Assembly: GCF_900188205.1 (NCBI RefSeq)
Contig: NZ_FZOH01000005.1
Location: forward strand, 248,945-312,944
Origin: Geodermatophilus saharensis
GTDB lineage: Bacteria > Actinomycetota > Actinomycetes > Mycobacteriales > Geodermatophilaceae
DNA length: 64,000 bases
Direction of reading: 5' to 3'
Below the pieces are notes generated by a model, which had not been told where the DNA came from, made no database searches, and saw only the letters and a list, made by a program, of their open reading frames with translations. A program made the translations under genes and the position numbers. Numbering within the stretch: position 1 is the first letter of the stretch; the number at the start of each line of letters is the position of its first letter. This document shows positions 40,962 through 50,353 of this stretch, in pieces.

Positions 40962-42017
40962 CTAGGCGCGCGCGTAGAGGCCGGTGGGCCCGTGCGAGCG
41001 GACGACGACCAGCACGTCCTCGCTCTGCAGCGTGCCGATCAGGGGGTCGTCGAAGCGCAGCGTGCGCCCGCCGCGGGTCACCGACAGCACGATGTCGCGC
41101 AGGTCGCGCGGGCCCAGGCCCACCTCCCCGGCGGTCACCTCGCGCTGTGACAGGTCCAGCCCCTGCCCGCCGGTGAGCAGGTCCTCCACCACCGAGACCA
41201 CCCGCGGGCTGTCGGTGGACAGGCCCAGCAGCCGGCCCGACGTGGCCGACGTGGTGATGACGGTGTCGGCGCCGGACTGCCGCAGCAGCTGCGCGTTCTC
41301 CTCCTCGCGCACGCTGGTGGTGATCGGCACGCTGTGGTTGAGCTGGCGCACGGTGAGCGTGATGAGCACCGAGGCGTCGTCGCGGTTGGCCGCCACGATG
41401 ACCGCCCGCGCGCGCTCGACGTGGGCCCGGCGCAGCACGTCGGTGCGCCCGGCGTCGCCGACGATCCCGGTCAGGCCGATGGAGTTGGCCTCGTCGATGG
41501 CGCGCTGGTCGGCGTCGACGATGACGATGCTCTCCAGCGGCGTACCGGTGGCCCGCAGCGACCGCACGGCGCTGCGCCCCTTGGTGCCGTAGCCGCACAC
41601 GATGACGTGCTGGCGCACGCGGGACCTCCAACGACGGATCCGGAACTCCTCGCGCGAGCGCGCGGTGAGCGCCTCCAGAGTGGTCCCGATGAGCACGATC
41701 AGGAACATGACGCGCAGCGGCGTGATGAACAGGATGTTCACCAGCCGGGCGCCCTCGGTGATGGGCGTGATGTCGCCGTAGCCGGTCGTCGACAGCGTGA
41801 CCGTGGAGTAGTAGACGGCGTCGAGCAGCGTGATGCCGACCTCGTCGCCGTCCCGGTAGGACTCCCGGTCCAGCCAGACGATGAACACCGTCAGCGCGAG
41901 GAAGAACGCCGCCAGCACCACCCGCTGCCAGACCTGGCGGACCGGCGACTGCTCCTGGTGGGCGATCTGGACCCCGGTGTGCGGGTCCTCCGTCGGCGCG
42001 CCGCTTCCGCCCATCAC
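40962..42017 (-). CDS. Potassium channel with RCK (TrkA-N) domain
   Basis: A 351-residue two-transmembrane channel: outer helix (VVLAAFFLALTVFIVWLD), selectivity filter STTGYGDITP (~residue 77-86), inner helix (PLRVMFLIVLIGTTLEAL), then the TrkA-N Rossmann domain (HVIVCGYGTKGRSAVRSL) and a TrkA-C-like end. It resembles MthK/Kch-type ligand-gated K+ channels. Start ATG 42017 or the ATG next to it. Confidence 0.92.
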   Translation of the reverse strand: MMGGSGAPTEDPHTGVQIAHQEQSPVRQVWQRVVLAAFFLALTVFIVWLDRESYRDGDEVGITLLDAVYYSTVTLSTTGYGDITPITEGARLVNILFITPLRVMFLIVLIGTTLEALTARSREEFRIRRWRSRVRQHVIVCGYGTKGRSAVRSLRATGTPLESIVIVDADQRAIDEANSIGLTGIVGDAGRTDVLRRAHVERARAVIVAANRDDASVLITLTVRQLNHSVPITTSVREEENAQLLRQSGADTVITTSATSGRLLGLSTDSPRVVSVVEDLLTGGQGLDLSQREVTAGEVGLGPRDLRDIVLSVTRGGRTLRFDDPLIGTLQSEDVLVVVRSHGPTGLYARA

Positions 42018-42081
42018 AGCGCGGACGATAGCGACCGGACGGCGGTGACACCGGGAGCCGGGGCCACCGCCACCCGATCGG

Positions 42082-43827
42082 TCAGCCCTCGGCTGCGGTC
42101 TCCCGCTCCCGCGCGGCCAGCTCCCGCTTGAGGACCTTGCCCGCCGCCGACACCGGGATGGCGTCGATGAAGACGACGTCGCGCAGCCGCTTGTACGGGG
42201 TGACCCGCTCGTTGACCGCGGCCATCACCGACGCGGGCGTCAGAGCCTGCCCGGCGTCGTCGTCGCGGCGGACGACGTAGGCCACCGGCAGCTCACCGGC
42301 CGTCTCGTCGGGCCGCCCGACGACGGCGGCGCCGGCCACCCCCGGGACGCCGAAGAGGATCTCCTCCAGCTCGCGCGGGAACACGTTGTAGCCCTTGTAG
42401 AGCAGCATGTCCTTGGTGCGGTCGACGATCGACAGGTAGCCGTCCTCGTCGATCACCCCGACGTCGCCGCTGTGGAACCAGCCGTCGGCGTCGATGGCCT
42501 CCGCGGTCGCCTCGGGCCGGTGGGCGTAGCCGCGCATCACCTGCGGGCCGCGGATGCACACCTCGCCGCGCTCGCCGGCCGGCAGCGCGTCGCCCCCGCC
42601 GAGCGGGCGGATGGAGATCTCGGTGTCGAAGATCGGCACCCCGACCGTGCCGGCCTTGCGGGTGCCCGACCGGAACGACGGGTTGCCGGTGGCCATCATC
42701 GTGACCTCGGTCAGCCCGTAGCCCTCGCCGATGACGGCGTCGGGCAGCAGCGCCTGCAGCCGCTCGATCAGCGGGACCGGCAGCGGGGCGGCGCCGCTGG
42801 AGATCCCGCGGACGGAGGAGAGGTCGGCGTCGTCGATGCCGGGCACCTGCAGCAGCGCCACGAACACCGGCGGGGCGCCGCCGATGCTGGTCACCCGGTA
42901 CCGGACGGCGTCCTCGACGTACTTCACCGGGTCGAAGCGCATGTGGATGACCGTCGTCGTCCCGGCCATGACCATGCCGTTGAGGTAGCCGATGGCGCCC
43001 ATGGCGTGGAACCACGGGGTGAGGTTGACCAGGCGGGCCCCGCCGAGCCGGATCGGGTACTCGTCCTCGCCGAGCATCTGCCGGAGGGTGACGTCGCCGG
43101 CCTCGTCGAGCTCGGGCACCGACCCGGAGGTCCAGCACGCCGACTGCAGCACGTTGGTGACCACGTTGCGGTGCGGCAGCTCCACCCCCTTGCTCACCCC
43201 GGTGGTGCCGCCGGTGTAGGCCAGGTGCGCGAGGTCGGCGGCCGGGTCGACGCCGGCGTCGAGGCGGCGGTCGGTGGGGTCGGCGGCCAGCAGGTCGGCG
43301 AGGTCGACGTCGCCGTCGTCGAGGCCCTCCAGGCGGGCGCCGAAGTCGAGGGTGTGCGCCTCGCCGGTGACGACGACGGTCCGCACCGGGGTGGCCGCCA
43401 GCGCGGAGCGCACGAAGGGCAGCACCTGGTCCCAGGTGACCAGCACCGTGGCGCCGGCGTCGCTGAGCTGGGCGGCGAGGTCGGCGGCCGGCAGCAGCGG
43501 GTTGGTGGGGGAGAAGACCGCGCCGGCCATGACCACGCCGTAGTACACGGCCGGGTACTGGCGGCAGTTGGGGATGTGCACCGCCACCACGTCGCCGCGG
43601 CCCACGCCGTGCTCGGCCAGCCAGTTGGCGACCGCGGCGGCCCGCGCGCCGAGCTCGTCGAAGGAGAGCTCGACGTCGTGGTCGACGAACGCCGTCCGGC
43701 TGCCCCAGCGGCGCACCGCCGCGCGCAGGATCGACCCGACCGGCACCGCCGGGTACTCCAGCGAGCGCGGCAGCCCGGGCGGCCAGCTCGCGGCGGTGGG
43801 AGCTGGCGCGGGCTGGGTGGCGGTCAT
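42082..43827 (-). CDS. Long-chain acyl-CoA ligase (AMP-binding) 1
   Basis: A 581-residue adenylate-forming ligase: AYTGGTTGVSKGVELPHRN (P-loop), GEGYGLTEVTMMATGNP, GWFHSGDVGVIDEDGYLSIV and C-terminal SAAGKVLKRELA with the catalytic Lys. It would turn a fatty or aromatic acid into its CoA thioester to feed the dehydrogenases encoded at 46.4-48.7 kb. ATG 43827 has AGAGGA upstream. Codes in the same direction as the second ligase, with a 218-base gap that holds two palindromic repeats. Confidence 0.92.
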   Translation of the reverse strand: MTATQPAPAPTAASWPPGLPRSLEYPAVPVGSILRAAVRRWGSRTAFVDHDVELSFDELGARAAAVANWLAEHGVGRGDVVAVHIPNCRQYPAVYYGVVMAGAVFSPTNPLLPAADLAAQLSDAGATVLVTWDQVLPFVRSALAATPVRTVVVTGEAHTLDFGARLEGLDDGDVDLADLLAADPTDRRLDAGVDPAADLAHLAYTGGTTGVSKGVELPHRNVVTNVLQSACWTSGSVPELDEAGDVTLRQMLGEDEYPIRLGGARLVNLTPWFHAMGAIGYLNGMVMAGTTTVIHMRFDPVKYVEDAVRYRVTSIGGAPPVFVALLQVPGIDDADLSSVRGISSGAAPLPVPLIERLQALLPDAVIGEGYGLTEVTMMATGNPSFRSGTRKAGTVGVPIFDTEISIRPLGGGDALPAGERGEVCIRGPQVMRGYAHRPEATAEAIDADGWFHSGDVGVIDEDGYLSIVDRTKDMLLYKGYNVFPRELEEILFGVPGVAGAAVVGRPDETAGELPVAYVVRRDDDAGQALTPASVMAAVNERVTPYKRLRDVVFIDAIPVSAAGKVLKRELAARERETAAEG

Positions 43828-43950
43828 GCGGGTCCTCTCGGTCCGGTACGGGGTGGCGACAGCGTGGCCCAGGTCACAAGAGGCTGTCGAGGTGCGACCG
43901 GCCCCGTCGTGGCCCGCCGCCGCTGTGCACCGCGCACACCGGCGACAGGG

Positions 43951-44045
43951 GTGTGCCGGGTCTGGGGTGTGCACTTCCGTGGAAGTGCACGGGCAAGGGT
44001 GTGCCGGTCTGGGGTGTGCACTTCCGCGGAAGTGCACGGGCAGGG
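43951..44045. repeat. Tandem pair of ~47-bp units, each with a 22-bp palindrome
   Basis: Two near-identical units (43951-43998 and 43999-44045) each carry GTGCACTTCCG followed at once by its complement CGGAAGTGCAC: copies at 43969-43990 (one mismatch, centre GT) and 44016-44037 (perfect). They lie just after the stop of ligase 2. Confidence 0.9.
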
Positions 44046-45617
<1,572 letters not shown>

Positions 45618-45687
45618 GGGTCCTCCTCGGTCGGGGTGTGACCTGCGCCATGCTGTCGGCGGCCCCGGGGGCGGTCAACCCTGACGG

Positions 45688-46332
45688 TCAGCCCTCCGAG
45701 GAGGCGAAGAGCAGCCGCGCGGCGAGCCGCTTCCACAGCGCCAGGTGCGGGTCGGTCGCGGCGGGGCGGTCGGCGAAGGCGTACACGCAGGCCACCCCCC
45801 GCATGCTGGTGAACAGCAGCTCGCACAGCTCGGCGTAGAGCGGCGCGGCGGCGATCTCCGGACCCCAGATGCCGTCGGCCACCCGCCGGATCGCCGCGCG
45901 CAGCCGCCGCTCCTCCACCTGCAGGGCGGTGCGCAGCCCGGGGTCGGTGCGCGCCGCGGTCCACAGCTCCATGGCCGCCCAGAACGGCGGCTCGTGGAAG
46001 GTCGCCCACATCAGGTCGATGGCGCGGTCGACCCGCTCGGGGCCGGGCGGCTGGTCGGCCATGACCGCGGCGGCCCGCTCCTCGACCTCGGCCAGCAGGG
46101 TGGTCGACAGGTGCCCGGCGGCGGCCACCAGCAGCTCGGCGCGGGAGGGGAAGTGGTGCAGCAGCCGGCCGCGCGACACGCCGGCGCGGGCCTGCACGGC
46201 GAGGGTGGAGGCCCCCGCGTAGCCGTCCTCGACCAGGCAGGCGACGGCGGCGTCGAGGATGAGCGCCCGGCTGCCCTCCGACCGGGCCGAGCGCGCCGGG
46301 GGTCGGCCGGGCGGGGCGGGGGCAGCGGTCAC
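45688..46332 (-). CDS. TetR-family regulator
   Basis: A 214-residue repressor-like protein with the helix-turn-helix at ~35-60 (STLAVQARAGVSRGRLLHHF) and a helical ligand-binding C-terminus. It is divergent from the acyl-CoA dehydrogenase operon and lies upstream of ligase 2, so it most likely controls this catabolic set, perhaps through an acyl-CoA. Start ATG 46332. Confidence 0.9.
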   Translation of the reverse strand: MTAAPAPPGRPPARSARSEGSRALILDAAVACLVEDGYAGASTLAVQARAGVSRGRLLHHFPSRAELLVAAAGHLSTTLLAEVEERAAAVMADQPPGPERVDRAIDLMWATFHEPPFWAAMELWTAARTDPGLRTALQVEERRLRAAIRRVADGIWGPEIAAAPLYAELCELLFTSMRGVACVYAFADRPAATDPHLALWKRLAARLLFASSEG

Positions 46333-46368
46333 GCGGCGCAGGGTAGGCGCCGGGCGCCGCGCCGAACA

Positions 46369-46393
46369 GTCACCGTTGACCGTCGCCGGTGAC
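46369..46393. promoter_or_regulatory. Candidate TetR operator
   Basis: GTCACCG (46369-46375) and CGGTGAC (46387-46393) are inverted in the divergent promoter gap; a further GTGAC/GTGTCAC half follows at 46389-46402. The place fits the TetR protein's own operator. Confidence 0.45.
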
Positions 46394-46440
46394 CGGTGTC
46401 ACGCTGCGGCGCGACCGGCCCGACGAGCAGGGGGTAGCGC

Positions 46441-47661
46441 GTGGACTTCGACGACACACCCGAGGAGGCGTCCTACCGGGCGCACGTCCGGTCGGTGCTG
46501 ACCGACCGCGCCGCCGACCTGCTGCACGTGGCCCCCGGTGAGCCGGTGGACGCGCGGTCGCGGGAGGCCGAGCTGCGCGCGACCCAGCGGGTGCTGGCCG
46601 AGGCCGGGCTGGTCGGCGTCACCTGGCCGCGCGAGTACGGCGGGCAGGGCGGCACGCTGGTGCAGCAGGCGATCGTGGCGCAGGAGCTCGCGCGGGCCCG
46701 GGTGCCCACGCTGATCAACCACATCGGCATCGGCATGTGCGGGCCCACCGTCATCGCCCACGGGGGCGACGACCAGCGCTCCCGCTACCTGGCCCGGCTG
46801 CTGCGCGCCGACGACGTCTGGTGCCAGCTGTTCAGCGAGCCGGCGTCGGGCTCGGACCTCGCCGCGCTGCGCACGTCGGCGGTGCGCGACGGCGAGGACT
46901 GGGTGGTCAACGGGCAGAAGGTGTGGACGACGCTGGCGCACGTCAGCGACTTCGGCATCCTGCTCACCCGCACCGACCCGGGGAAGCCCAAGCACGCCGG
47001 GCTGACGATGTTCGTCGTCGACATGCACGCCCCCGGCGTCACCGTGCGGCCGCTGCGGCAGATGAGCGGCGGGTCGGACTTCAACGAGGTGTTCTTCGAC
47101 GACGTCCGCATCCCCGACGCCGAGCGGCTCGGCGAGCCCGGCGAGGGCTGGCGGGTCGCGCTGACCACGCTGATGAACGAGCGGGTCGCCATCGGCGGCG
47201 CCGGCGGCGACATCGGGCAGTCGGCCGAGGCGCTGGCCGCGCACGCCCGCGAGCGGCTGCCCGGCCTCGACCCGGAGCCGCAGGTGCTGGCCCGGCAGGC
47301 GGTCGGCCGGGCGCTGGTCGCCTCGCTGGCCACCCGCTACACCGGCTACCGGCGGTTCACCACGCTCTCGCAGGGCGGCGTGCCCGGGCCCGAGGCCAGC
47401 GCCGGCAAGCTCGGCGGCACCGCGGCGGCCCGGCTGGTGGCCGACGCCGGCGTCCGGCTGCTCGGCGACGACGCCGTCCTCGGCGCCACCGCCGACGGCG
47501 ACGACACCTGGCAGCGCGCGCAGGCCTACGTCCCCGGCATCGCCATCGCCGGCGGCACCGACCAGGTGCTGCGCAACATCCTCGGCGAGCGGGTGCTGGG
47601 CCTGCCGCCGGAACCGCGCACCGACAAGACCGCACCCTTCTCCTCCGGAGGACGACGGTGA
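46441..47661 (+). CDS. Acyl-CoA dehydrogenase, large subunit type
   Basis: A 406-residue flavoenzyme: GVTWPREYGGQGGTLVQQAI, LFSEPASGSDLAALRTSAV (FAD/substrate), WVVNGQKVWTTLAHVSDFG and a C-terminal IAGGTDQVLRNILGERVLGL. It would put a double bond into an acyl-CoA. The adjoining gene codes for a shorter dehydrogenase; such pairs (FadE/ChsE-like) form heteromeric enzymes for steroid or branched acyl-CoAs. GTG start at 46441. Confidence 0.92.
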   Translation: MDFDDTPEEASYRAHVRSVLTDRAADLLHVAPGEPVDARSREAELRATQRVLAEAGLVGVTWPREYGGQGGTLVQQAIVAQELARARVPTLINHIGIGMCGPTVIAHGGDDQRSRYLARLLRADDVWCQLFSEPASGSDLAALRTSAVRDGEDWVVNGQKVWTTLAHVSDFGILLTRTDPGKPKHAGLTMFVVDMHAPGVTVRPLRQMSGGSDFNEVFFDDVRIPDAERLGEPGEGWRVALTTLMNERVAIGGAGGDIGQSAEALAAHARERLPGLDPEPQVLARQAVGRALVASLATRYTGYRRFTTLSQGGVPGPEASAGKLGGTAAARLVADAGVRLLGDDAVLGATADGDDTWQRAQAYVPGIAIAGGTDQVLRNILGERVLGLPPEPRTDKTAPFSSGGRR

Positions 47662-48650
47662 ACTTCGACCTCTCCGACGACCAGCGGGCCGCGGCGGCCG
47701 GCGCGCGCGAGTTCTTCACCGACTCGGTGCCGCTGTCGGCCGCGCGGGCCGCGCTCGACGGCGGCGGCGTCCCGGCGCCCGGCCGCAAGGCGCTGGCCGA
47801 CATCGGGTTCCTCGGGATCACCGTGCCCGAGTCGGCCGGCGGCGCGGGCGGCAGCGTGCTCGACCTCGCCGTCGTCGCCGAGCAGGCCGGGGCGGTGCTG
47901 GCCGGACCCTCGCTGGTCACCGCCGCGCGGGCGGCGGTGCTGCTCGAGGGCGCGCCCGACCTCGCCGCGCAGCTGGCCGACGGGTCGGCGGCGATCGCCG
48001 TCCTCGACGGTCCGGTCACCGGCTCGGCGCCCTCGATCGACGCCGCCGACGCCACCGTCTTCCTCGGTCTCGACGGCGGCGCCCTGGTCGTCGGCGAGGG
48101 CGAGGTCACCCCCGGTCGGCCGCTGGACGCCACCCGTGGCCTGGCCCGCGTGCGGCTGACCTCCCGCCGGGTGCTGGCCGAGGACGCCGGCGCGCTGTGG
48201 GAGCGGGCGCGGCAGGTGGCCGCGGTGGTGCTGGCCGCCGAGGACCTCGGCGCCGCCGACCGCGCCGTCCTCATGGGCGTCGGGTACGCGCGGCAGCGGG
48301 AGGCGTTCGGCCGGCTGATCGGCTCCTACCAGGCGGTCAAGCACATGCTCGTCGACGCCTGGGTCGGCGTGGACCAGCTGCGCTCGCTGGTGTGGTGGGC
48401 GGCGTGGGCGGCCGACTCCGCGCCCGACGAGCTGCCGCTGGCCGCCTCCGCGGCCAAGGCCTACGCCGCCGAGGTGTCCGAGCGGGCCGCCGAGACGGTG
48501 GTGCAGGTGCACGGCGGCATCGGCTTCACCTGGGAGCACGACGCCCACCTGTACTGGCGCCGCGCCAAGACCGACCGGCTGCTGCTCGGGGACGCCGCCG
48601 AGCACCTCGACGCCGTCGCCCGGCTGGCCGTGGCCGGCGCCCTGGGCTGA
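47658..48650 (+). CDS. Acyl-CoA dehydrogenase, small subunit type
   Basis: A 330-residue partner protein: NFDLSDDQRAAAAGAREFF, GFLGITVPESAGGAGGSVL, REAFGRLIGSYQAVKHMLVD and QVHGGIGFTWEHDAHLYWRR. The middle beta domain is shortened compared with full-length members. GTG 47658 overlaps the stop of the large subunit (GTGA), which supports equal expression and a complex. Confidence 0.9.
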   Translation: MNFDLSDDQRAAAAGAREFFTDSVPLSAARAALDGGGVPAPGRKALADIGFLGITVPESAGGAGGSVLDLAVVAEQAGAVLAGPSLVTAARAAVLLEGAPDLAAQLADGSAAIAVLDGPVTGSAPSIDAADATVFLGLDGGALVVGEGEVTPGRPLDATRGLARVRLTSRRVLAEDAGALWERARQVAAVVLAAEDLGAADRAVLMGVGYARQREAFGRLIGSYQAVKHMLVDAWVGVDQLRSLVWWAAWAADSAPDELPLAASAAKAYAAEVSERAAETVVQVHGGIGFTWEHDAHLYWRRAKTDRLLLGDAAEHLDAVARLAVAGALG

Positions 48651-48658
48651 CCCCTCCC

Positions 48659-48680
48659 GTGCACTTCCGCGGAAGTGCAC
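48659..48680. repeat. Perfect 22-bp palindrome
   Basis: GTGCACTTCCG joined to CGGAAGTGCAC, nine bases after the dehydrogenase stop and nine bases before the start of the enoyl-CoA hydratase gene. Same family as 43969, 44016 and others. Confidence 0.95.
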
Positions 48681-48688
48681 GGCGCGCC

Positions 48689-49612
48689 GTGCCCACCTCG
48701 ACCCGGGAGCCCACCACGGAACCGACCCAGCTGCGCTACGAGGTCGCCGACGGCGTCGCCACGATCACCCTCGACCGGCCCGACCGGCTCAACGCGTTCA
48801 CCCCGGTGATGGCCGCCGAGCTTGCCCGGGCCGCCGCGGCCGCCGACGCCGACGACGCGGTGCGGGTCGTCGTCGTCACCGGGGCGGGGCGGGCGTTCTG
48901 CGCCGGCGCCGACCTCGCCGCGGGCCCCGGCGCGCTCGGCGACCGCGCCCGCGGGGGGACCGGCGGCGGTGCCGAGCCCGGCCGCGGCAGCGTCGACGGC
49001 GTCCCGCGCGACTGGGGCGGCATCGCCTCGCTGCCCTTCGCCGCGCTGCGCAAGCCGGTGATCGCCGCCGTCAACGGCCCGGCCGTGGGCATCGGCGCCA
49101 CGCTGTTGCTGCCGATGGACGTCCGCATCGCCGCGGAGTCGGCGCGGTTCGGGTTCGTCTTCGTCCGCCGCGGCATCACGCCGGAGGCGGCGTCGTCGTG
49201 GTTCCTGCCGCGGCTGGTCGGGATCAGCCAGGCGATGGAGTGGGTGGCCACCGGCCGGGTGTTCGACGCCGCCGAGGCGCTGCGCGGCCGGCTGGTGTCG
49301 CGGGTGGTGCCCGACGCCGAGCTGCTGCCCACCGCCCTGGGCCTGGCCCGCGAGATCGCCGACAACACCTCCGGGGTCGCCGTCGCCGCCGCCCGGCAGC
49401 TGCTCTGGTCGATGCTCGGCGAGGCCTCGCCCTGGGACGCGCACCGCGCCGAGTCCCGCGCGCTGGCCGAGCTGACCGCCGGCCCCGACGTCGCCGAGGG
49501 GGTGGCCGCGTTCCTCGCCAAGCGGCGCCCGGAGTTCCGCGCCCCGCTCGGCGACGGTGCGGTGGCCGGGGTCCCGCGCTGGCCCGCCCCACCCGGCGAC
49601 GTCGGTCCCTGA
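48689..49612 (+). CDS. Enoyl-CoA hydratase/isomerase
   Basis: A 307-residue crotonase-fold enzyme: VATITLDRPDRLNAFTPVM, VVVTGAGRAFCAGADLAAGP (oxyanion loop), AVNGPAVGIGATLLLPMDVR and RRGITPEAASSWFLPRLVG with the region of the catalytic acid. An insert (ARGGTGGGAEPGRGSVDG) follows the FCAGAD loop. It would hydrate the product of the dehydrogenases. GTG 48689 is chosen because the coding signal begins there; the palindrome occupies its leader, so no normal ribosome binding site is seen. Confidence 0.9.
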   Translation: MPTSTREPTTEPTQLRYEVADGVATITLDRPDRLNAFTPVMAAELARAAAAADADDAVRVVVVTGAGRAFCAGADLAAGPGALGDRARGGTGGGAEPGRGSVDGVPRDWGGIASLPFAALRKPVIAAVNGPAVGIGATLLLPMDVRIAAESARFGFVFVRRGITPEAASSWFLPRLVGISQAMEWVATGRVFDAAEALRGRLVSRVVPDAELLPTALGLAREIADNTSGVAVAAARQLLWSMLGEASPWDAHRAESRALAELTAGPDVAEGVAAFLAKRRPEFRAPLGDGAVAGVPRWPAPPGDVGP

Positions 49613-49622
49613 CCGGCGCTCC

Positions 49623-50024
49623 TCAGCCGAGCAGCCGGTGGGCGGCGCCGACGGCCCGGTAGGTCGCGGCCGCCCGGGCGTCGAGCGAGACGAGGTCGGC
49701 TCCGTGCTGCAGTGCGGTCACCGCGATGAGGGCGTCGTACGCCGCGCCGCCGGAGATCCCCTGACCGGCCAGCAGGTGCGGCAGTCGCGCGACCTCCTCG
49801 GCCGGGAGAGCCAGGGGAGGGGCGGTCGTGACCTGCCGGAGGAACTCCGCTGCCAGGCCCGGCACCACCCGGTGCGGCGGCGGGAGACGGGTGAGCACCG
49901 AGTACGTCTCCACCACGCTGTGCGCCACCACCCGCGCGCCCTGCAGCGCGTCCCGGGCCGCGGCGTGCGACTCGTGCCAGGACGCGAAGGCGGCGACCAA
50001 CACGCTCGTGTCGACCGCGATCAC
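49623..50024 (-). CDS. vapC: VapC-type PIN-domain toxin
   Basis: A 133-residue PIN-domain ribonuclease: first acidic residue in AVDTSVLVAAF, then SVVETYSVLTR (Glu), ISGGAAYDALIAVTALQ (Asp) and LVSLDARA (Asp), the four acidic metal ligands. GTG 50024 overlaps the antitoxin stop (GTGA). It would cut RNA when freed from its antitoxin. It converges on the enoyl-CoA hydratase gene. Confidence 0.88.
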   Translation of the reverse strand: MIAVDTSVLVAAFASWHESHAAARDALQGARVVAHSVVETYSVLTRLPPPHRVVPGLAAEFLRQVTTAPPLALPAEEVARLPHLLAGQGISGGAAYDALIAVTALQHGADLVSLDARAAATYRAVGAAHRLLG

Positions 50025-50266
50025 CGCCGGGTGTGCTCGAGCGCCTCGCGCACCTGCTCGGCGGTGAGCGGGGGGAGGTCCACCTCCGGCACGGCCCGGA
50101 CGCCACCCGCGGACTCCTCCAGGCGCATCGCCACCGGTGCCGGCTCGATCTCCAGGCGCCCGTCCCGCACCTGGACGAAGACCTCGTCCCCGGCGCGCAG
50201 CCCCAGGGCGTCCCGCAGGGCCTTGGGGACGACGAGGCGCCCGGCGCCGTCGATGGTCGTCCGCAT
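50021..50266 (-). CDS. vapB: AbrB/VapB-type antitoxin
   Basis: An 81-residue protein with a SpoVT/AbrB swapped-hairpin DNA-binding domain (TTIDGAGRLVVPKALRDALG, AGDEVFVQVRDG) and a C-terminal part for toxin binding. ATG 50266 has no ribosome binding site, but TATTTT lies six bases upstream, so the mRNA is probably leaderless. It precedes and overlaps the toxin gene. Confidence 0.88.
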   Translation of the reverse strand: MRTTIDGAGRLVVPKALRDALGLRAGDEVFVQVRDGRLEIEPAPVAMRLEESAGGVRAVPEVDLPPLTAEQVREALEHTRR

Positions 50267-50272
50267 GGCAGG

Positions 50273-50296
50273 AAAATACCATCGACGCTGAGCGTC
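50273..50296 (-). promoter_or_regulatory. vapBC promoter and operator
   Basis: On the minus strand TATTTT (50278-50273) is a -10 box six bases from the ATG. Just upstream GACGC/GCGTC with a three-base centre (50284-50296) is a palindrome well placed for autoregulation by VapB. Confidence 0.5.
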
Positions 50297-50307
50297 CCGG
50301 CTGACGG

Positions 50308-50348
50308 GCACTTCCGCGGATGTGCACGGTGCACATCCGCGGAAGTGC
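50308..50348. repeat. 41-base perfect palindrome
   Basis: A 20-base arm beginning GCACTTCCGCGG at 50308 is followed after one base by its exact complement ending at 50348. It consists of two head-to-head copies of the GTGCACTTCCG-type palindrome (here with ATG/CAT variation) and lies between the ABC permease stop (50354) and vapB. Confidence 0.95.
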
Positions 50349-50353
50349 ATGGC

